From assembly GCF_021560175.1 (NCBI RefSeq), contig NZ_CP091110.1, positions 2,904,001-2,968,000 of the forward strand: a DNA stretch of 64,000 nucleotides, in the 5' to 3' direction. The notes under the pieces were generated by a model. It ran no database searches, was not told the origin of the DNA, and was given only the letters and a program-made list of their open reading frames with translations. This DNA is from Neobacillus drentensis (lineage in GTDB: Bacteria > Bacillota > Bacilli > Bacillales > Cytobacillaceae). Position numbers and translations under genes: made by a program. Positions 43,865 through 52,691 of the stretch are shown here, in pieces (within the stretch, counting starts at the first letter, position 1; every line of letters starts with the position of its first letter).

Positions 43865-44722
43865 ATGAACTATTTCAAAAGTTATAAGGTGAAAAATAAA
43901 GTAGGGAACTATATAAGTATATTTATTGCTGTAATATGCTTTATGATTATGATATTTCCATTATATTGGATGTTTACTAGTTCTTTAAAGGATGAAACAA
44001 CAGTTTTTGCAAGTCCCCCAGAACTTTTTCCTTTAAACCCCAGTTTATCTGCATACACAACACAACTTTCTATGACGACCTTTGACATACCGAGAGCCTT
44101 ATTAAACAGTTTTTTGATTTCTGGATCAACCATGATCATTTCGGCTATATTGTCCATTATGGCTGCTTATGGCTTGGCAAGATTTAAAATTAGAGGATTT
44201 AAGATTCTGATTTTCTTATTTCTAGTATCACAGATGCTTCCGCAGATATTTACATTAATACCCAACTTTATCATCTTTAAAAAAATAGGTATTTATAATA
44301 CCTATTGGGCACCCATTCTATCAAACTGCACATTAGCCATTCCGTTTTGTGTGTTGATGATGCGAACATACTTTTTAAGTATACCAAAAGAAATTGATGA
44401 AGCTGCACGCATGGACGGATGTAATTCTCTTCAATCATTTTTAAGGGTTATGCTTCCAATGTGTTCAGGCGGTGTTATTGTCTGCTTTGTTTTCTCCTTT
44501 TTATTTGGATATGGGGATATGGTTTACAGCCTCACCTATGTTTCAGATTCAACCAAATGGCCGGTAACGACAGGTATTTATAATGTGGTGGGAAGATATG
44601 GAATTGAATGGAGCCGGTCCATGGCATTTGGCAGTATGGTTGTCTTACCAGTAGTGCTCATTTTTATTTTTATGCAGAAATACATTGTAGCGGGGCTGAC
44701 AAATGGTTCTGTGAAAGGTTAG
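43865..44722 (+). CDS. frlM: ABC importer permease 2
   Basis: 285 residues, MalG-like with six helices. N-terminal FPLYWMFTSSLKDETTVF and the EAA loop IDEAARMDGCNSLQSFLRVM (about 176-195). Starts immediately after the first permease stop; GAGGTGATG provides the ribosome site inside the preceding gene. Forms the importer channel with FrlN. Confidence 0.85.
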   Translation: MNYFKSYKVKNKVGNYISIFIAVICFMIMIFPLYWMFTSSLKDETTVFASPPELFPLNPSLSAYTTQLSMTTFDIPRALLNSFLISGSTMIISAILSIMAAYGLARFKIRGFKILIFLFLVSQMLPQIFTLIPNFIIFKKIGIYNTYWAPILSNCTLAIPFCVLMMRTYFLSIPKEIDEAARMDGCNSLQSFLRVMLPMCSGGVIVCFVFSFLFGYGDMVYSLTYVSDSTKWPVTTGIYNVVGRYGIEWSRSMAFGSMVVLPVVLIFIFMQKYIVAGLTNGSVKG

Positions 44723-44748
44723 AAATATACGGAAGGGTGGAAATGAAA

Positions 44749-45600
44749 ATGATCATTGATATGCATGTACATCCTGGCTTTTATGAAGAAATTAGCGGGA
44801 ATACAGAAGAACTTGAATTCAGGAAAAAAGCGATGGGTTGGGATTTAATGTCTAAGTTTCCCGTAGAACTAACCAGAACACAAATGAAATTTTCTGGAGT
44901 TGATAAATTAGTCCTTTTACCATTAGATTTAACAACGCAAATGGGAGGTTATGTTGTATCAAATGAAGAAATTAGAAACATGATGGATATAGCACCGGAT
45001 TTGTTTTATGGGTTTGCTAGCGTTGATCCCTATAGAGAAGATGCAATTGAAGTATTGGAGTATGCGTTTAAGGATTTAAGATTAATGGGTTTGAAACTCA
45101 ATCCTTCGAAGCAAGGCTTCTATCCAGCAGATCCTATGATGGATAAATTATATGAAAAATGTATTCAATATAATAAGCCCATTATGTTCCATGCCGGTAT
45201 GTCATGGGAGCCTAATTGTCTGATGAAATATTCACAGCCTCTCAATTTTGAAGAAGTGGCATTAAAATACCCAGAATTACGCTTTTGTTTAGCTCATTTT
45301 GGATGGCCTTGGATTTACGATACAACAGCTCTTATTTTAAAATATCCTAATATTTATACAGACACATCCATGCTTTACATGGACTCTCCTGAGCTTTTTC
45401 TCAATGAGATAATGAAAAAACAGCTGGGACCATTGTGGATTGAGAATAATTTGAAAGATAAAGTGATGTTTGGATCAAATAATCCTAGATTTAGAACAGC
45501 AAGAATTAAAAGAGGTTTGGATTCGATCGATTGGCGTCCTGCTACAAAGGCCAAGATTCTTGGAGGAAATGCAGTTAAATTCTTAGGATTGGAGGTTTAG
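44749..45600 (+). CDS. Amidohydrolase-2 family protein added to the frl operon
   Basis: About 284 residues. Metal-dependent TIM-barrel hydrolase: IDMHVHPG (HxH, residues 5-7), IMFHAGMSWEP (His), LAHFGWPWIYD (His) and MFGSNNPRF at the position where most relatives have FGSDxP. The Asn in place of the catalytic Asp may mark a subfamily or reduced activity. AAGGGTGG lies 8 nt before ATG 44749 (ATG 44743 is too close). It follows frlM by 26 bp and precedes a yjbQ gene by 4 bp, so it belongs to the transcript; the substrate is unknown. Confidence 0.7.
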   Translation: MIIDMHVHPGFYEEISGNTEELEFRKKAMGWDLMSKFPVELTRTQMKFSGVDKLVLLPLDLTTQMGGYVVSNEEIRNMMDIAPDLFYGFASVDPYREDAIEVLEYAFKDLRLMGLKLNPSKQGFYPADPMMDKLYEKCIQYNKPIMFHAGMSWEPNCLMKYSQPLNFEEVALKYPELRFCLAHFGWPWIYDTTALILKYPNIYTDTSMLYMDSPELFLNEIMKKQLGPLWIENNLKDKVMFGSNNPRFRTARIKRGLDSIDWRPATKAKILGGNAVKFLGLEV

Positions 45601-45604
45601 TGCC

Positions 45605-46033
45605 ATGATTCAAATGATTGAAAAGAAATACATTTCAGAGAAAGAATTTCAGTTAATCCCTGTAACACAAGATGTGCGCGATTTCGTAGAAGCATCAGGA
45701 ATTCAAAATGGAGTGGTGTTTGTTATAACTTCGCATACTACATCAGGAATTATTGTCAATGAGAATTTAGATTGCTTATACACTGATATTGAAGAGACGT
45801 TGGAAAGATTAATACCTACAAACTTTCCTTATGTACATTCACATTTTTTACCAAGCTATGGTGCCACCGGTGGGAATGCACCTGGACATTTAAAGTCTAT
45901 CTTATCAGGTAATCATTGTGTAATGCCTATAAAAGATGGTAAAATTCAATGCGGATTTGCACAGGATATTTATTTTGCTGAATTTGATGGACCCCAAGTT
46001 AGAAGAATTTTTATTCAAGTCATGGGAGATTAG
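45605..46033 (+). CDS. YjbQ (UPF0047) family protein
   Basis: 142 residues with the family pattern ITSHTTSGIIVNENLD, HLKSILSGNH and FAQDIYFAEFDGPQVRR. The conserved His and Glu form a trimer active site; some members have weak thiamine-phosphate synthase activity, but the true role is unsettled. Its place as last gene of an frl-type operon is unusual. Ends in a strong terminator. Confidence 0.85.
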   Translation: MIQMIEKKYISEKEFQLIPVTQDVRDFVEASGIQNGVVFVITSHTTSGIIVNENLDCLYTDIEETLERLIPTNFPYVHSHFLPSYGATGGNAPGHLKSILSGNHCVMPIKDGKIQCGFAQDIYFAEFDGPQVRRIFIQVMGD

Positions 46034-46046
46034 GATAAAAATAGTT

Positions 46047-46082
46047 AAAGAGGACATTATCCAGCAGAATAATGTCCTCTTT
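46047..46082 (+). terminator. Terminator of the frl operon
   Basis: AAAGAGGACATTAT-ccagcaga-ATAATGTCCTCTTT, perfect 14-bp stem. Confidence 0.85.
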
Positions 46083-46116
46083 AAAAAGATTAGAGTTTAT
46101 AAAAATCAAGCAACCT

Positions 46117-46596
46117 TCACTGTTTTCTAATAAACTTTATATGCATGGGTAATAAAAACCCAAAAGCGATCAGAAAAACAATGGTAGAAATATACCAATT
46201 CCATCCTTTGTATTTCATATACCCTACATAAACCATCCAAAATTCAATTAAAAGCGCAATGAAAGTGAAACAAATTGTTAATTTCCATCTATTACGATGA
46301 GTAAAGTAATTTAAATAAAGTATGGCAAGTGAGCTGGGTATGAACGTATAACTCATAAGATCCCCAATTCCAGCCTTTTTCGGGTCTCCAATATCAAAAA
46401 GGTCGAGTTGCCTGGCAATGAGACCATCACTAAACCAAGTAATAAATCCTACAACCCCAAATGTAATATAGATTTCTCTCCAAGAAATAATTTTTTTTGG
46501 GATGATTAAGACTGCTAATGCAAATAAAATACTTGCTGTAACAGGAAACCATAATCCATTTGCACCTAAGTCCAAGTTCGATAAAAATTGCTGCAT
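46117..46596 (-). CDS. CBO0543-family membrane protein, second member
   Basis: 159 residues, five membrane helices. GIGDLMSYTFIPSSLAILYLN and the late FWMVYVGYMKYKGWNWYIS match the CBO0543 family better than the 6.4 kb copy does. AAAGGGGC lies 6 nt before the ATG. Not similar enough to the other member for recent duplication. Function unknown. Confidence 0.7.
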   Translation of the reverse strand: MQQFLSNLDLGANGLWFPVTASILFALAVLIIPKKIISWREIYITFGVVGFITWFSDGLIARQLDLFDIGDPKKAGIGDLMSYTFIPSSLAILYLNYFTHRNRWKLTICFTFIALLIEFWMVYVGYMKYKGWNWYISTIVFLIAFGFLLPMHIKFIRKQ

Positions 46597-46791
46597 TTGA
46601 TTGCCCCTTTAATTTTGTATGGTTATTTTTGACTATTCGTAATGGATTTATTCTGCGTGGAGGGTTAACAAAGTAGGTATTCTTAACATTCATTTGATTT
46701 AGAATAAAACTTAATTAAATGGAAAAAAATCAAAAAATACCAAGGGCTTTTTATGAAGAGAACCATTGCGGATAAAATAAAGGGAGATTAT

Positions 46792-46830
46792 AAAGAAAAG
46801 ACCACAATTAAAAAATGTGGTCTTTTCTTT
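46792..46830. terminator. Bidirectional terminator
   Basis: AAAGAAAAGACCACA-attaaaaaa-TGTGGTCTTTTCTTT, perfect 15-bp stem with A and T flanks. Confidence 0.85.
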
Positions 46831-46846
46831 ATATTTTAGCTGTTTT

Positions 46847-47335
46847 CTATTCTAGATTGGCATGTTTACCATACATTTTAGTAGAATCTAAGCTTTTTTT
46901 CTCCATAAAGCGTAAGATGACGGCATCATAAAATAACAACATCGTTTGCTTAAATAGAGATCCCATTGGTTGAATAGTCTTGTAATCACCGGCAGATTGA
47001 TCTTTCGTTACTCCCGGTAATTTAAAAATTATATCAGCTAATTTTCCAATGGTAGATTCGGGAGACATGGTGATAGCGGCGACTGTACCTCCTAAGCTTT
47101 TCGCTTTTTCGGCAAAGGCAACCAACGTTTTAGTTTCTCCTGAACCTGAGCCAATAATTAATAGATCGCCCTTTTCTAAGTTGGCTGTTACGGTTTCACC
47201 TACAACATAGGTATCAATCCCCATGTGCATCATACGCATAACAAAGGCTTTCCCCATAAATCCGGATCTGCCCGCACCGGCCACAAAGATTTTATTGGAC
47301 TCTAAAATCTGGTTTACCAATTTCTCTGCTTGTTC
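46847..47335 (-). pseudogene. hxlB: 6-phospho-3-hexuloisomerase, 5'-truncated
   Basis: SIS-domain isomerase of the ribulose monophosphate route (hexulose 6-phosphate to fructose 6-phosphate). GAGRSGFMGKAF, IIGSGSGETKT and the C-terminal YKTIQPMGSLFKQTMLLFYD are strongly HxlB-like. About 25-30 N-terminal residues are missing: the coding frame runs without a start straight into the head of the opposite gene near 47335. A TTG at 47320 could start a shortened protein but lacks a ribosome site. No hxlA is nearby. Confidence 0.8.
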
Positions 47336-48433
47336 AAAGGAAGCAAGGCAGCGCTAGTGATTGGTGGAGGATCTATTAAGAAAAATGGTCAGTTAGATAA
47401 AATCCAACAGTTACTTTCAGAAGCCAATATCGAAACATATATTGTAGAAGGAATTGTGTCCGAGCCAACTGTAGCCATGGTACAAGAAGGTACAGCTCAA
47501 TTAAATCAATTTAGACCCGATTGGGTTATTGGTATTGGTGGGGGATCACCTATGGATGCTGCAAAAGCAATGTGGCTATTTTATGAGCACCCAGAATTAA
47601 CTTTTGAAGAGGCAGCTCGTCCTTTCACATTGCCAAAACTACGTACAAAAGCAAAATTCATTGGAATTCCAACAACAAGTGGAACGGCTGCTGAAATTTC
47701 TAATTTGTCAGTCATAACAGATGAAAAGACAGGTATCAAATATCCTTTGGCAGATTTCGAGTTAACTCCTGATCTTGCTATTATTGATCCTATTTTGATT
47801 GAAAATATGCCTAAACATATGATCGCTTATAGTGGTATGGATGCAGTAACTCATGCGATTGAAGCATATGTAGCCAAGCCACGCACAATTTTCACGGATT
47901 CATTGGCGATTGAAGCAGCTGAGGCACTGAAAGACAATCTTCTGTCTTCTTACCAGGGTGATTTAAAAGGTCGTGAACAAGTACACTATGCACAAGCGAT
48001 GGCTGGTATGTCATTTGCAAATGCTGTACTAGGAAATGTGCACTGCCTCGCACACAAAAGTGGCCCGACATTTAATATCCCACATGGCTGTGCCAATGCG
48101 ATTTATTTACCATATGTAATTCAATTTAATCGTACGGTAGTCGAAGATCGATTTGCAACGATTGCGAAACGACTCGGTCTAGCAGGAGCGACGAATAAGC
48201 AATTGGTGGATTCATTAATTTCTTGGATTCGTGACTTGAACCGTGAAATGGACATTCCAAATACACTTCAAGAATACGGAGTATCTGAAGAGATGTTTAC
48301 TAAACATGTAGACGAAATGGCGGCAAATGCTGTACAAGATCCATGTACAAGCACTAATCCACGTGAAACTTCTGTAGAAGATATGAAGAAGTTATATGTA
48401 GCCGCATTTTATGGCCAGGATGTTAAATTCTAA
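47330..48433 (+). pseudogene. Iron-containing alcohol dehydrogenase, 5'-truncated
   Basis: Group III alcohol dehydrogenase like butanol dehydrogenase BdhA. AALVIGGGSIKKNG, IGIGGGSPMDAAKA (NADP site), MDAVTHAIEAYV and GNVHCLAHKSGPTFNIPHGC (metal His ligands) are intact. The usual first 25-30 residues (the FGxG segment) are absent; the frame begins at a TTG with no ribosome site at the exact point where hxlB is cut. Probably not expressed, or expressed as a fragment. Confidence 0.8.
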
Positions 48434-48485
48434 ATAAAAGATCATATACTCTATCCGGGAATTATACTTTTCACCTCCCTTTTTG

Positions 48486-48521
48486 CAGCCGTTCTAACAT
48501 AAGAACGGCTGTTGTTTTTTT
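48486..48521 (+). terminator. Rho-independent terminator after the dehydrogenase
   Basis: CAGCCGTTCT-aacata-AGAACGGCTG, then TTGTTTTTTT. Confidence 0.85.
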
Positions 48522-48539
48522 ATGTCTTACTGGCTCTAG

Positions 48540-48913
48540 TGCTTTACGAATGCAACATTATTACAGAATAAAATTTAAATATTATGGATAAAAACGTACT
48601 CTGTATCATTACTGGTGGGAATATGAAGTAAGGATTGGGTACAAGCAGGAACACATATTGTTTGCATTGGGGCGGATATGAAGGTATACAAGAAATAATA
48701 ACAATACATGATTCAACCCGGTTTTCTATTCAAGATATTTCCGTTGCAAAAGAAGTCTTAAAAAACAGCTGAAGAACTAAATTTAGAATTCATTTTTCCT
48801 TTCATATAGAAATTCAACAATCAGGCGCTTTTCTTTAGTAGGAAGGCGTCTTTTTGATATGTCCCTGCACATTAAGGGATTATATTTGTTAAGGTAAAAA
48901 ATGATTGTGTTAA
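48540..48913. other. Degraded intergenic stretch
   Basis: No gene. A short protein-like open stretch (GYEGIQEIITIHDSTRFSIQ, then DISVAKEVLKNS) ends at 48770 without a start, probably gene debris. Two T-rich hairpins follow near 48820-48862. Confidence 0.4.
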
Positions 48914-49447
48914 AGTTCAAGAACAGAACTTGGATATTGTCTAACATTCATATCCTAAAAACTTTCTAATAAAAAGGGTGCATCACTATTGTGATTGCAC
49001 CAATGTAATGGCTAATCCCAGATACGAATTCGTGGAACGCCTGCTGTTCTTAAATAATCCAATAACTGACCAGTATGAACGGATTCATGATAAGCAACAC
49101 GTAAAAGCATGTCACCCAAATCTCTTATGTACCCTGAATCGGAGCGGTCAATCTTTATATTTACCAAGTCTTCTTCAGTAAAGGACTTGATTGTATCTAA
49201 GAATTCATTTCGAAATGGTTCTGCAAATTCCAATTCTGCTTTTACAGAAGTGAATGCTCTATTTTCGAACGGGGAGTTGAAAACAGATAAACTCCCTCTA
49301 TTTTTAATTGCCAGGTGGTAATAATGTTCGCTTTCCAATACGTGTCTAATCATTTCTATGCAATTCATTGCTTCATCATCTGGCTTCCATTGGAGTTTTT
49401 CTTTAGGAATAGATGTCCAAACCTGTATGCTTCTTCTTCTAACTTCA
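48914..49447. repeat. Direct duplication, copy B (dinB-family segment)
   Basis: Nearly identical to 36076-36589, same orientation, 12.8 kb apart. Copy B keeps the terminator hairpin GGTGCA-tcactattgtga-TTGCACC missing from copy A. Confidence 0.9.
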
Positions 49448-49482
49448 TTAAAGTTTAAAATAATTAAATCAATTGAGTTCAA
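49012..49482 (-). CDS. DinB-family protein, copy B
   Basis: 156 residues, about four substitutions from copy A over the shared 143 residues. N-terminus MNSIDLIILNFNEVRRRS gives the expected first helix, so copy B is likely the original. Start TTG 49482 follows GAAGGAGG by 7 nt. His positions (HVLESEHYYH and YHESVHTGQ) agree with copy A. Promoter with a TetR-like palindrome lies just upstream. Confidence 0.8.
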   Translation of the reverse strand: MNSIDLIILNFNEVRRRSIQVWTSIPKEKLQWKPDDEAMNCIEMIRHVLESEHYYHLAIKNRGSLSVFNSPFENRAFTSVKAELEFAEPFRNEFLDTIKSFTEEDLVNIKIDRSDSGYIRDLGDMLLRVAYHESVHTGQLLDYLRTAGVPRIRIWD

Positions 49483-49512
49483 AATAATTCCTCCTTCGAT
49501 AGGCATATCATA

Positions 49513-49540
49513 ATTATACACGAATGAATGTTCGTTCCAA
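49513..49540 (-). promoter_or_regulatory. Promoter with palindrome in the spacer, dinB copy B
   Basis: Minus strand TTGGAA (49540-49535), 16 bp, TATAAT (49518-49513). The spacer contains GAACGAACATTCATTCG, a TetR-type dyad. Confidence 0.6.
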
Positions 49541-49587
49541 TATAAAGGAGGAAAATTTTACATATATTTTTGAAACAATGTATTTTG

Positions 49588-50481
49588 TTAAATTATATCG
49601 TATCCTTTTGGATCTCTTAAAAGATTAATAAAGATTTCTGATGCTCTTGTTTGAAATTTTGTGGATGGAGTAACTAGCAGGAACTTACGAATAATCGGAA
49701 ATCCCTTAATCTTTAAGGTATACAGCTTTTGAAGTTTCAATTCCTTGTGAATAACCCAGTGTGAGAGAAGGGATACACCTAGTCCCGCCTCGACTGATTC
49801 TTTGATAATCTGTGTACTCCCGAACTCCATCATCTCCTTGGGATTAAATTGAAAATTCTCAAACATTCCCTCGGTTGCTTCCCTTGTACCTGACCCCTGT
49901 TCCCGTACAATCCATGTCTCTTCCTGTAAATCTGTTAGTGCCAAATTCTTCTGCTTAGTTAAAGGATGTTTTGCAGAGACAATGATATACATGAAATCCT
50001 CCGCAATTGCCTCAATATGATGCTTTTTACTTTTTAGTTCCCCTTCCACAATTCCTAAATCGATTTGATTGTTATTCACCAGTTCTTCAATCTCATGTGT
50101 ATTTCCAATTGTTATGGTTGGTTTGATTAAAGGAAAGTGTTCGCGTAGCCTTGCAATGATGTGTGGAAGAACATACTCGCCAAAAGTATAACTCGCCCCA
50201 ATAGATAGACCTCCGGTTGCTGTATTTGTTAGATCATCTATTAAATTTTGCATTTTCGTGTAAAGCCCAAGAATCTCTCTTGCATGATGATAAACAATTT
50301 CCCCAGCTTTATTTAAGCGAACATACTTATTGCTCCGATTTAAGAGCTTTGTCCCAACAGTACGTTCAAGCGTTTGTATATATTGGCTTACGGCTGGCTG
50401 AGTCATGTGTAAAGCTTCTGCTGCTCTGGAAAAATTTTGCTTCTCTACAACGGTGACAAAAACAAGTAGGTGCTGGTCCAT
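49588..50481 (-). CDS. LysR-family regulator, CysL-like
   Basis: 297 residues. N-terminal winged helix FVTVVEKQNFSRAAEALHMT with QPAVSQYIQTLER, then a substrate domain (about 90-290). Divergent from a YeiH-type transporter, the common arrangement in Firmicutes, where the regulator (YwfK/CysL relatives) responds to sulfur or acetyl-serine related signals. Repeated CTTATGGTAA and CTTATGATAA (50533 and 50564) lie between the genes and may be its sites. Confidence 0.85.
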   Translation of the reverse strand: MDQHLLVFVTVVEKQNFSRAAEALHMTQPAVSQYIQTLERTVGTKLLNRSNKYVRLNKAGEIVYHHAREILGLYTKMQNLIDDLTNTATGGLSIGASYTFGEYVLPHIIARLREHFPLIKPTITIGNTHEIEELVNNNQIDLGIVEGELKSKKHHIEAIAEDFMYIIVSAKHPLTKQKNLALTDLQEETWIVREQGSGTREATEGMFENFQFNPKEMMEFGSTQIIKESVEAGLGVSLLSHWVIHKELKLQKLYTLKIKGFPIIRKFLLVTPSTKFQTRASEIFINLLRDPKGYDII

Positions 50482-50616
50482 TTTTTCACTTCCTTTTTTT
50501 ATCGCAACTGCGTTCGGAATTATATCAACTTACTTATGGTAATAATCATTATAATTTATTTTCCTTATGATAAAAACAATCGTATGATGAACTTGAAAAA
50601 AAAGGAGTGAAGCAAA

Positions 50617-51675
50617 ATGCAAAATGGAAAAGTAAAACAAACCGAAAGTAAATTAGAAACTCGTCCAATACAACTTAAACACTCATTTTTATCTCGTGCT
50701 TCATTATGGTTTGCTGGTATTTCCTTTACCTTTATCATCGCGGCACTAGGATTTGGTTTAGCAAAAGTACCGGGATTTAATCACTTAGGTCCATTAGCAA
50801 GTGCTATCGTAATTGCTGTAACATATGTTCAAATATTTGGGTATCCGAAAAAAATTCGTTCGGGTATCCAATTTGCAACAAAAAAACTATTAAGATACGC
50901 AATAATCTTATTCGGTTTAAAATTAAATATTGATGTCGTCTTCCACCAAGGAATGGGATTACTTGTTCGTGATATTGGAACCATTGTATTTTCCATCTTT
51001 CTAACGATGTGGTTAGCCAAAAAACTGAAAGCAGATTTTTCTTTGTCCCTACTACTGGGCATCGGTACAGGAGTATGTGGTGCAGCAGCTATTGCAGCAG
51101 TTTCACCAATATTGAATGCTAAAGAAGAGGATACCGCAATAGGAGCAGGAATTATTGCCCTCGTTGGTACAATATTCTCAATCGGATATATTCTTTTTAA
51201 ACCATATTTACATTTAACGGATAACCAATATGGTATTTGGACTGGAATAAGCTTGCATGAAATTGCTCACGTTGCTTTAGCCGTGGCACCAGCAGGACAG
51301 GATGCTTTGGCAATAGCGATATTGGCGAAGTTAGGAAGAGTGTTTCTTTTAGTTCCCTTAAGTTTTATACTTATGTATTGGATGAAACGAACAGGTAGGG
51401 TCTACTTGAATACGAAAATTGATTTTCCTTGGTTTTTAATTGGCTTTTTGATTATGAGCCTGATTGGAAGCTATGTTCTGGGAAAATTAATAAATGTCCC
51501 ACCAACTATCTTGAATGAAACATCCAATCTAACAACTTTATTATTAACAATGGCTATGGTCGGGCTAGGGTTAAATGTAAACCTGCAAGAATTACGTACA
51601 AAAGCACTACGTCCATTTATCGCTATGTTAATAGCATCTACATTATTGTCATTCATTACATTTTTCACATTATAA
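50617..51675 (+). CDS. YeiH-family putative sulfate exporter (UPF0324)
   Basis: 352 residues, about ten membrane helices. GIGTGVCGAAAIAAVSPIL, GIWTGISLHEIAHVALA and the late MVGLGLNVNLQELR are the family hallmarks. Proposed sulfate or taurine-derived anion exporter; not proven. AAAAGGAG lies 9 nt before the ATG. Likely controlled by the divergent LysR protein. Confidence 0.85.
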   Translation: MQNGKVKQTESKLETRPIQLKHSFLSRASLWFAGISFTFIIAALGFGLAKVPGFNHLGPLASAIVIAVTYVQIFGYPKKIRSGIQFATKKLLRYAIILFGLKLNIDVVFHQGMGLLVRDIGTIVFSIFLTMWLAKKLKADFSLSLLLGIGTGVCGAAAIAAVSPILNAKEEDTAIGAGIIALVGTIFSIGYILFKPYLHLTDNQYGIWTGISLHEIAHVALAVAPAGQDALAIAILAKLGRVFLLVPLSFILMYWMKRTGRVYLNTKIDFPWFLIGFLIMSLIGSYVLGKLINVPPTILNETSNLTTLLLTMAMVGLGLNVNLQELRTKALRPFIAMLIASTLLSFITFFTL

Positions 51676-51742
51676 AGACGAGCTTTTAATAAACTATTAA
51701 TACTATTTAAAGATAGGGTAATCCTTTTTGGTCTAGTAATAA

Positions 51743-51773
51743 AGAGGGTTCTGAATAAGTTTCAGAACCCTCT
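51743..51773. terminator. Bidirectional terminator
   Basis: AGAGGGTTCTGAA-taagt-TTCAGAACCCTCT, perfect 13-bp stem. Confidence 0.8.
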
Positions 51774-51800
51774 AAATAAATTAACCACCTTGTAACTAAA

Positions 51801-51905
51801 TTAGTATCCTCCACCCATGAAGGATGCTCCAACGATGATTAAAAGAATGAATAGAACAACAATTAAAGCAAAACTTGTGCCCATTCCGCCGCCTTGGTAG
51901 CTCAT
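51801..51905 (-). CDS. YjcZ-family sporulation micropeptide
   Basis: 34 residues: a Gly-rich start [11 protein letters not shown], one membrane helix [18 protein letters not shown] and the tail MGGGY. This is the YjcZ/SscA type of small hydrophobic sporulation protein, linked to spore coat or germination in Bacillus. AAAAAGGAGGTGA is 6 nt before the ATG. Confidence 0.85.
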   Translation of the reverse strand: MSYQGGGMGTSFALIVVLFILLIIVGASFMGGGY

Positions 51906-52015
51906 GTAAGCTCACCTCCTTTTTAAGAGGTAATACATTTTATGCTAAAGGGGACAACTTGAAAGGGACAAGCATGTAATTATTGTTAAAAAGTTTTTCC
52001 TTTTTCGTACTTTGA

Positions 52016-52114
52016 ACAAAGGCAGGCTTTTGGCAGATCCGCGTTGAGGTGAAGCCTGGGGAGTTTGAGCGAGTGGCTGTCGAGGATGTTACCGAGGTTA
52101 CAATCCATGAATAG
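52016..52114 (+). pseudogene. GC-richer coding remnant
   Basis: 33 codons reading GFWQIRVEVKPGEFERVAVE then DVTEVTIHE and a stop, with noticeably higher G+C than its neighbours and no start. Protein-like end of an unknown gene; its 3' end overlaps the following minus-strand gene. Confidence 0.3.
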
Positions 52115-52307
52115 CTGTTAGTACAGATTCAAGTTTATTATAATGTTCGATATTTTGAGTCTTGAGATAGGTTATTTCATATTCATTATTTTTAAAGCAC
52201 ACAGACAAGATTGGTGTATGATCTTCTTTTTTGAAAGTTAAATAAATTTCAGTATCATAAAAATAGCTGATGGTCTCTAACAACATTTTAGTATAGGATA
52301 AAGACAA
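52098..52307 (-). CDS. Small hypothetical protein
   Basis: 69 residues, soluble, predicted helix then two beta hairpins (TEIYLTFKKEDHTPILSVCF, NNEYEITYLK). TTG start with AAAGGAGG 9 nt upstream. No family recognised. Confidence 0.55.
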   Translation of the reverse strand: MSLSYTKMLLETISYFYDTEIYLTFKKEDHTPILSVCFKNNEYEITYLKTQNIEHYNKLESVLTAIHGL

Positions 52308-52445
52308 ATTCTTACAGCCTCCTTTACTTTAAAGGGAAGAGACAAAGAAAAGTCGAAAGTTCCCGGTAATTTTATCTATTTTAACCTTAACATGGAAATT
52401 ATTGTATTTCTATAGGAAATCTGAAGCGTTTATTCCGTAATTTTC

Positions 52446-52613
52446 TTATTTGAGTAAAAATTTTAGATGTAGGTTGAGTAAATCATCAAGTCTTTGACTG
52501 CATGATAAAGTTTCTTGGCTATTCAAACCTGTGTTTAAATCTATTTCAATCAATTTCTTTTTCATTTCATCTATAGTTTTTAACAGTAATAATTTAGACC
52601 ATGTATTATTCAT
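52446..52613 (-). CDS. Spo0E-family Asp phosphatase
   Basis: 55-residue two-helix hairpin. KTIDEMKKKLIEIDLNTGLN is helix 1 and the signature SQRLD (in TLSCSQRLDDLLNL) starts helix 2. Spo0E-type proteins remove phosphate from Spo0A and delay sporulation. TAGGAGA lies 9 nt before the ATG. A perfect Spo0A box lies 79 bp upstream, suggesting feedback. Confidence 0.85.
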   Translation of the reverse strand: MNNTWSKLLLLKTIDEMKKKLIEIDLNTGLNSQETLSCSQRLDDLLNLHLKFLLK

Positions 52614-52691
52614 GATAATAAATTCTCCTAGTTCATTAGTTTATTAAACATACAAAGTAATTATAGAATATTTTTCTGCTTAAGGAATAGA

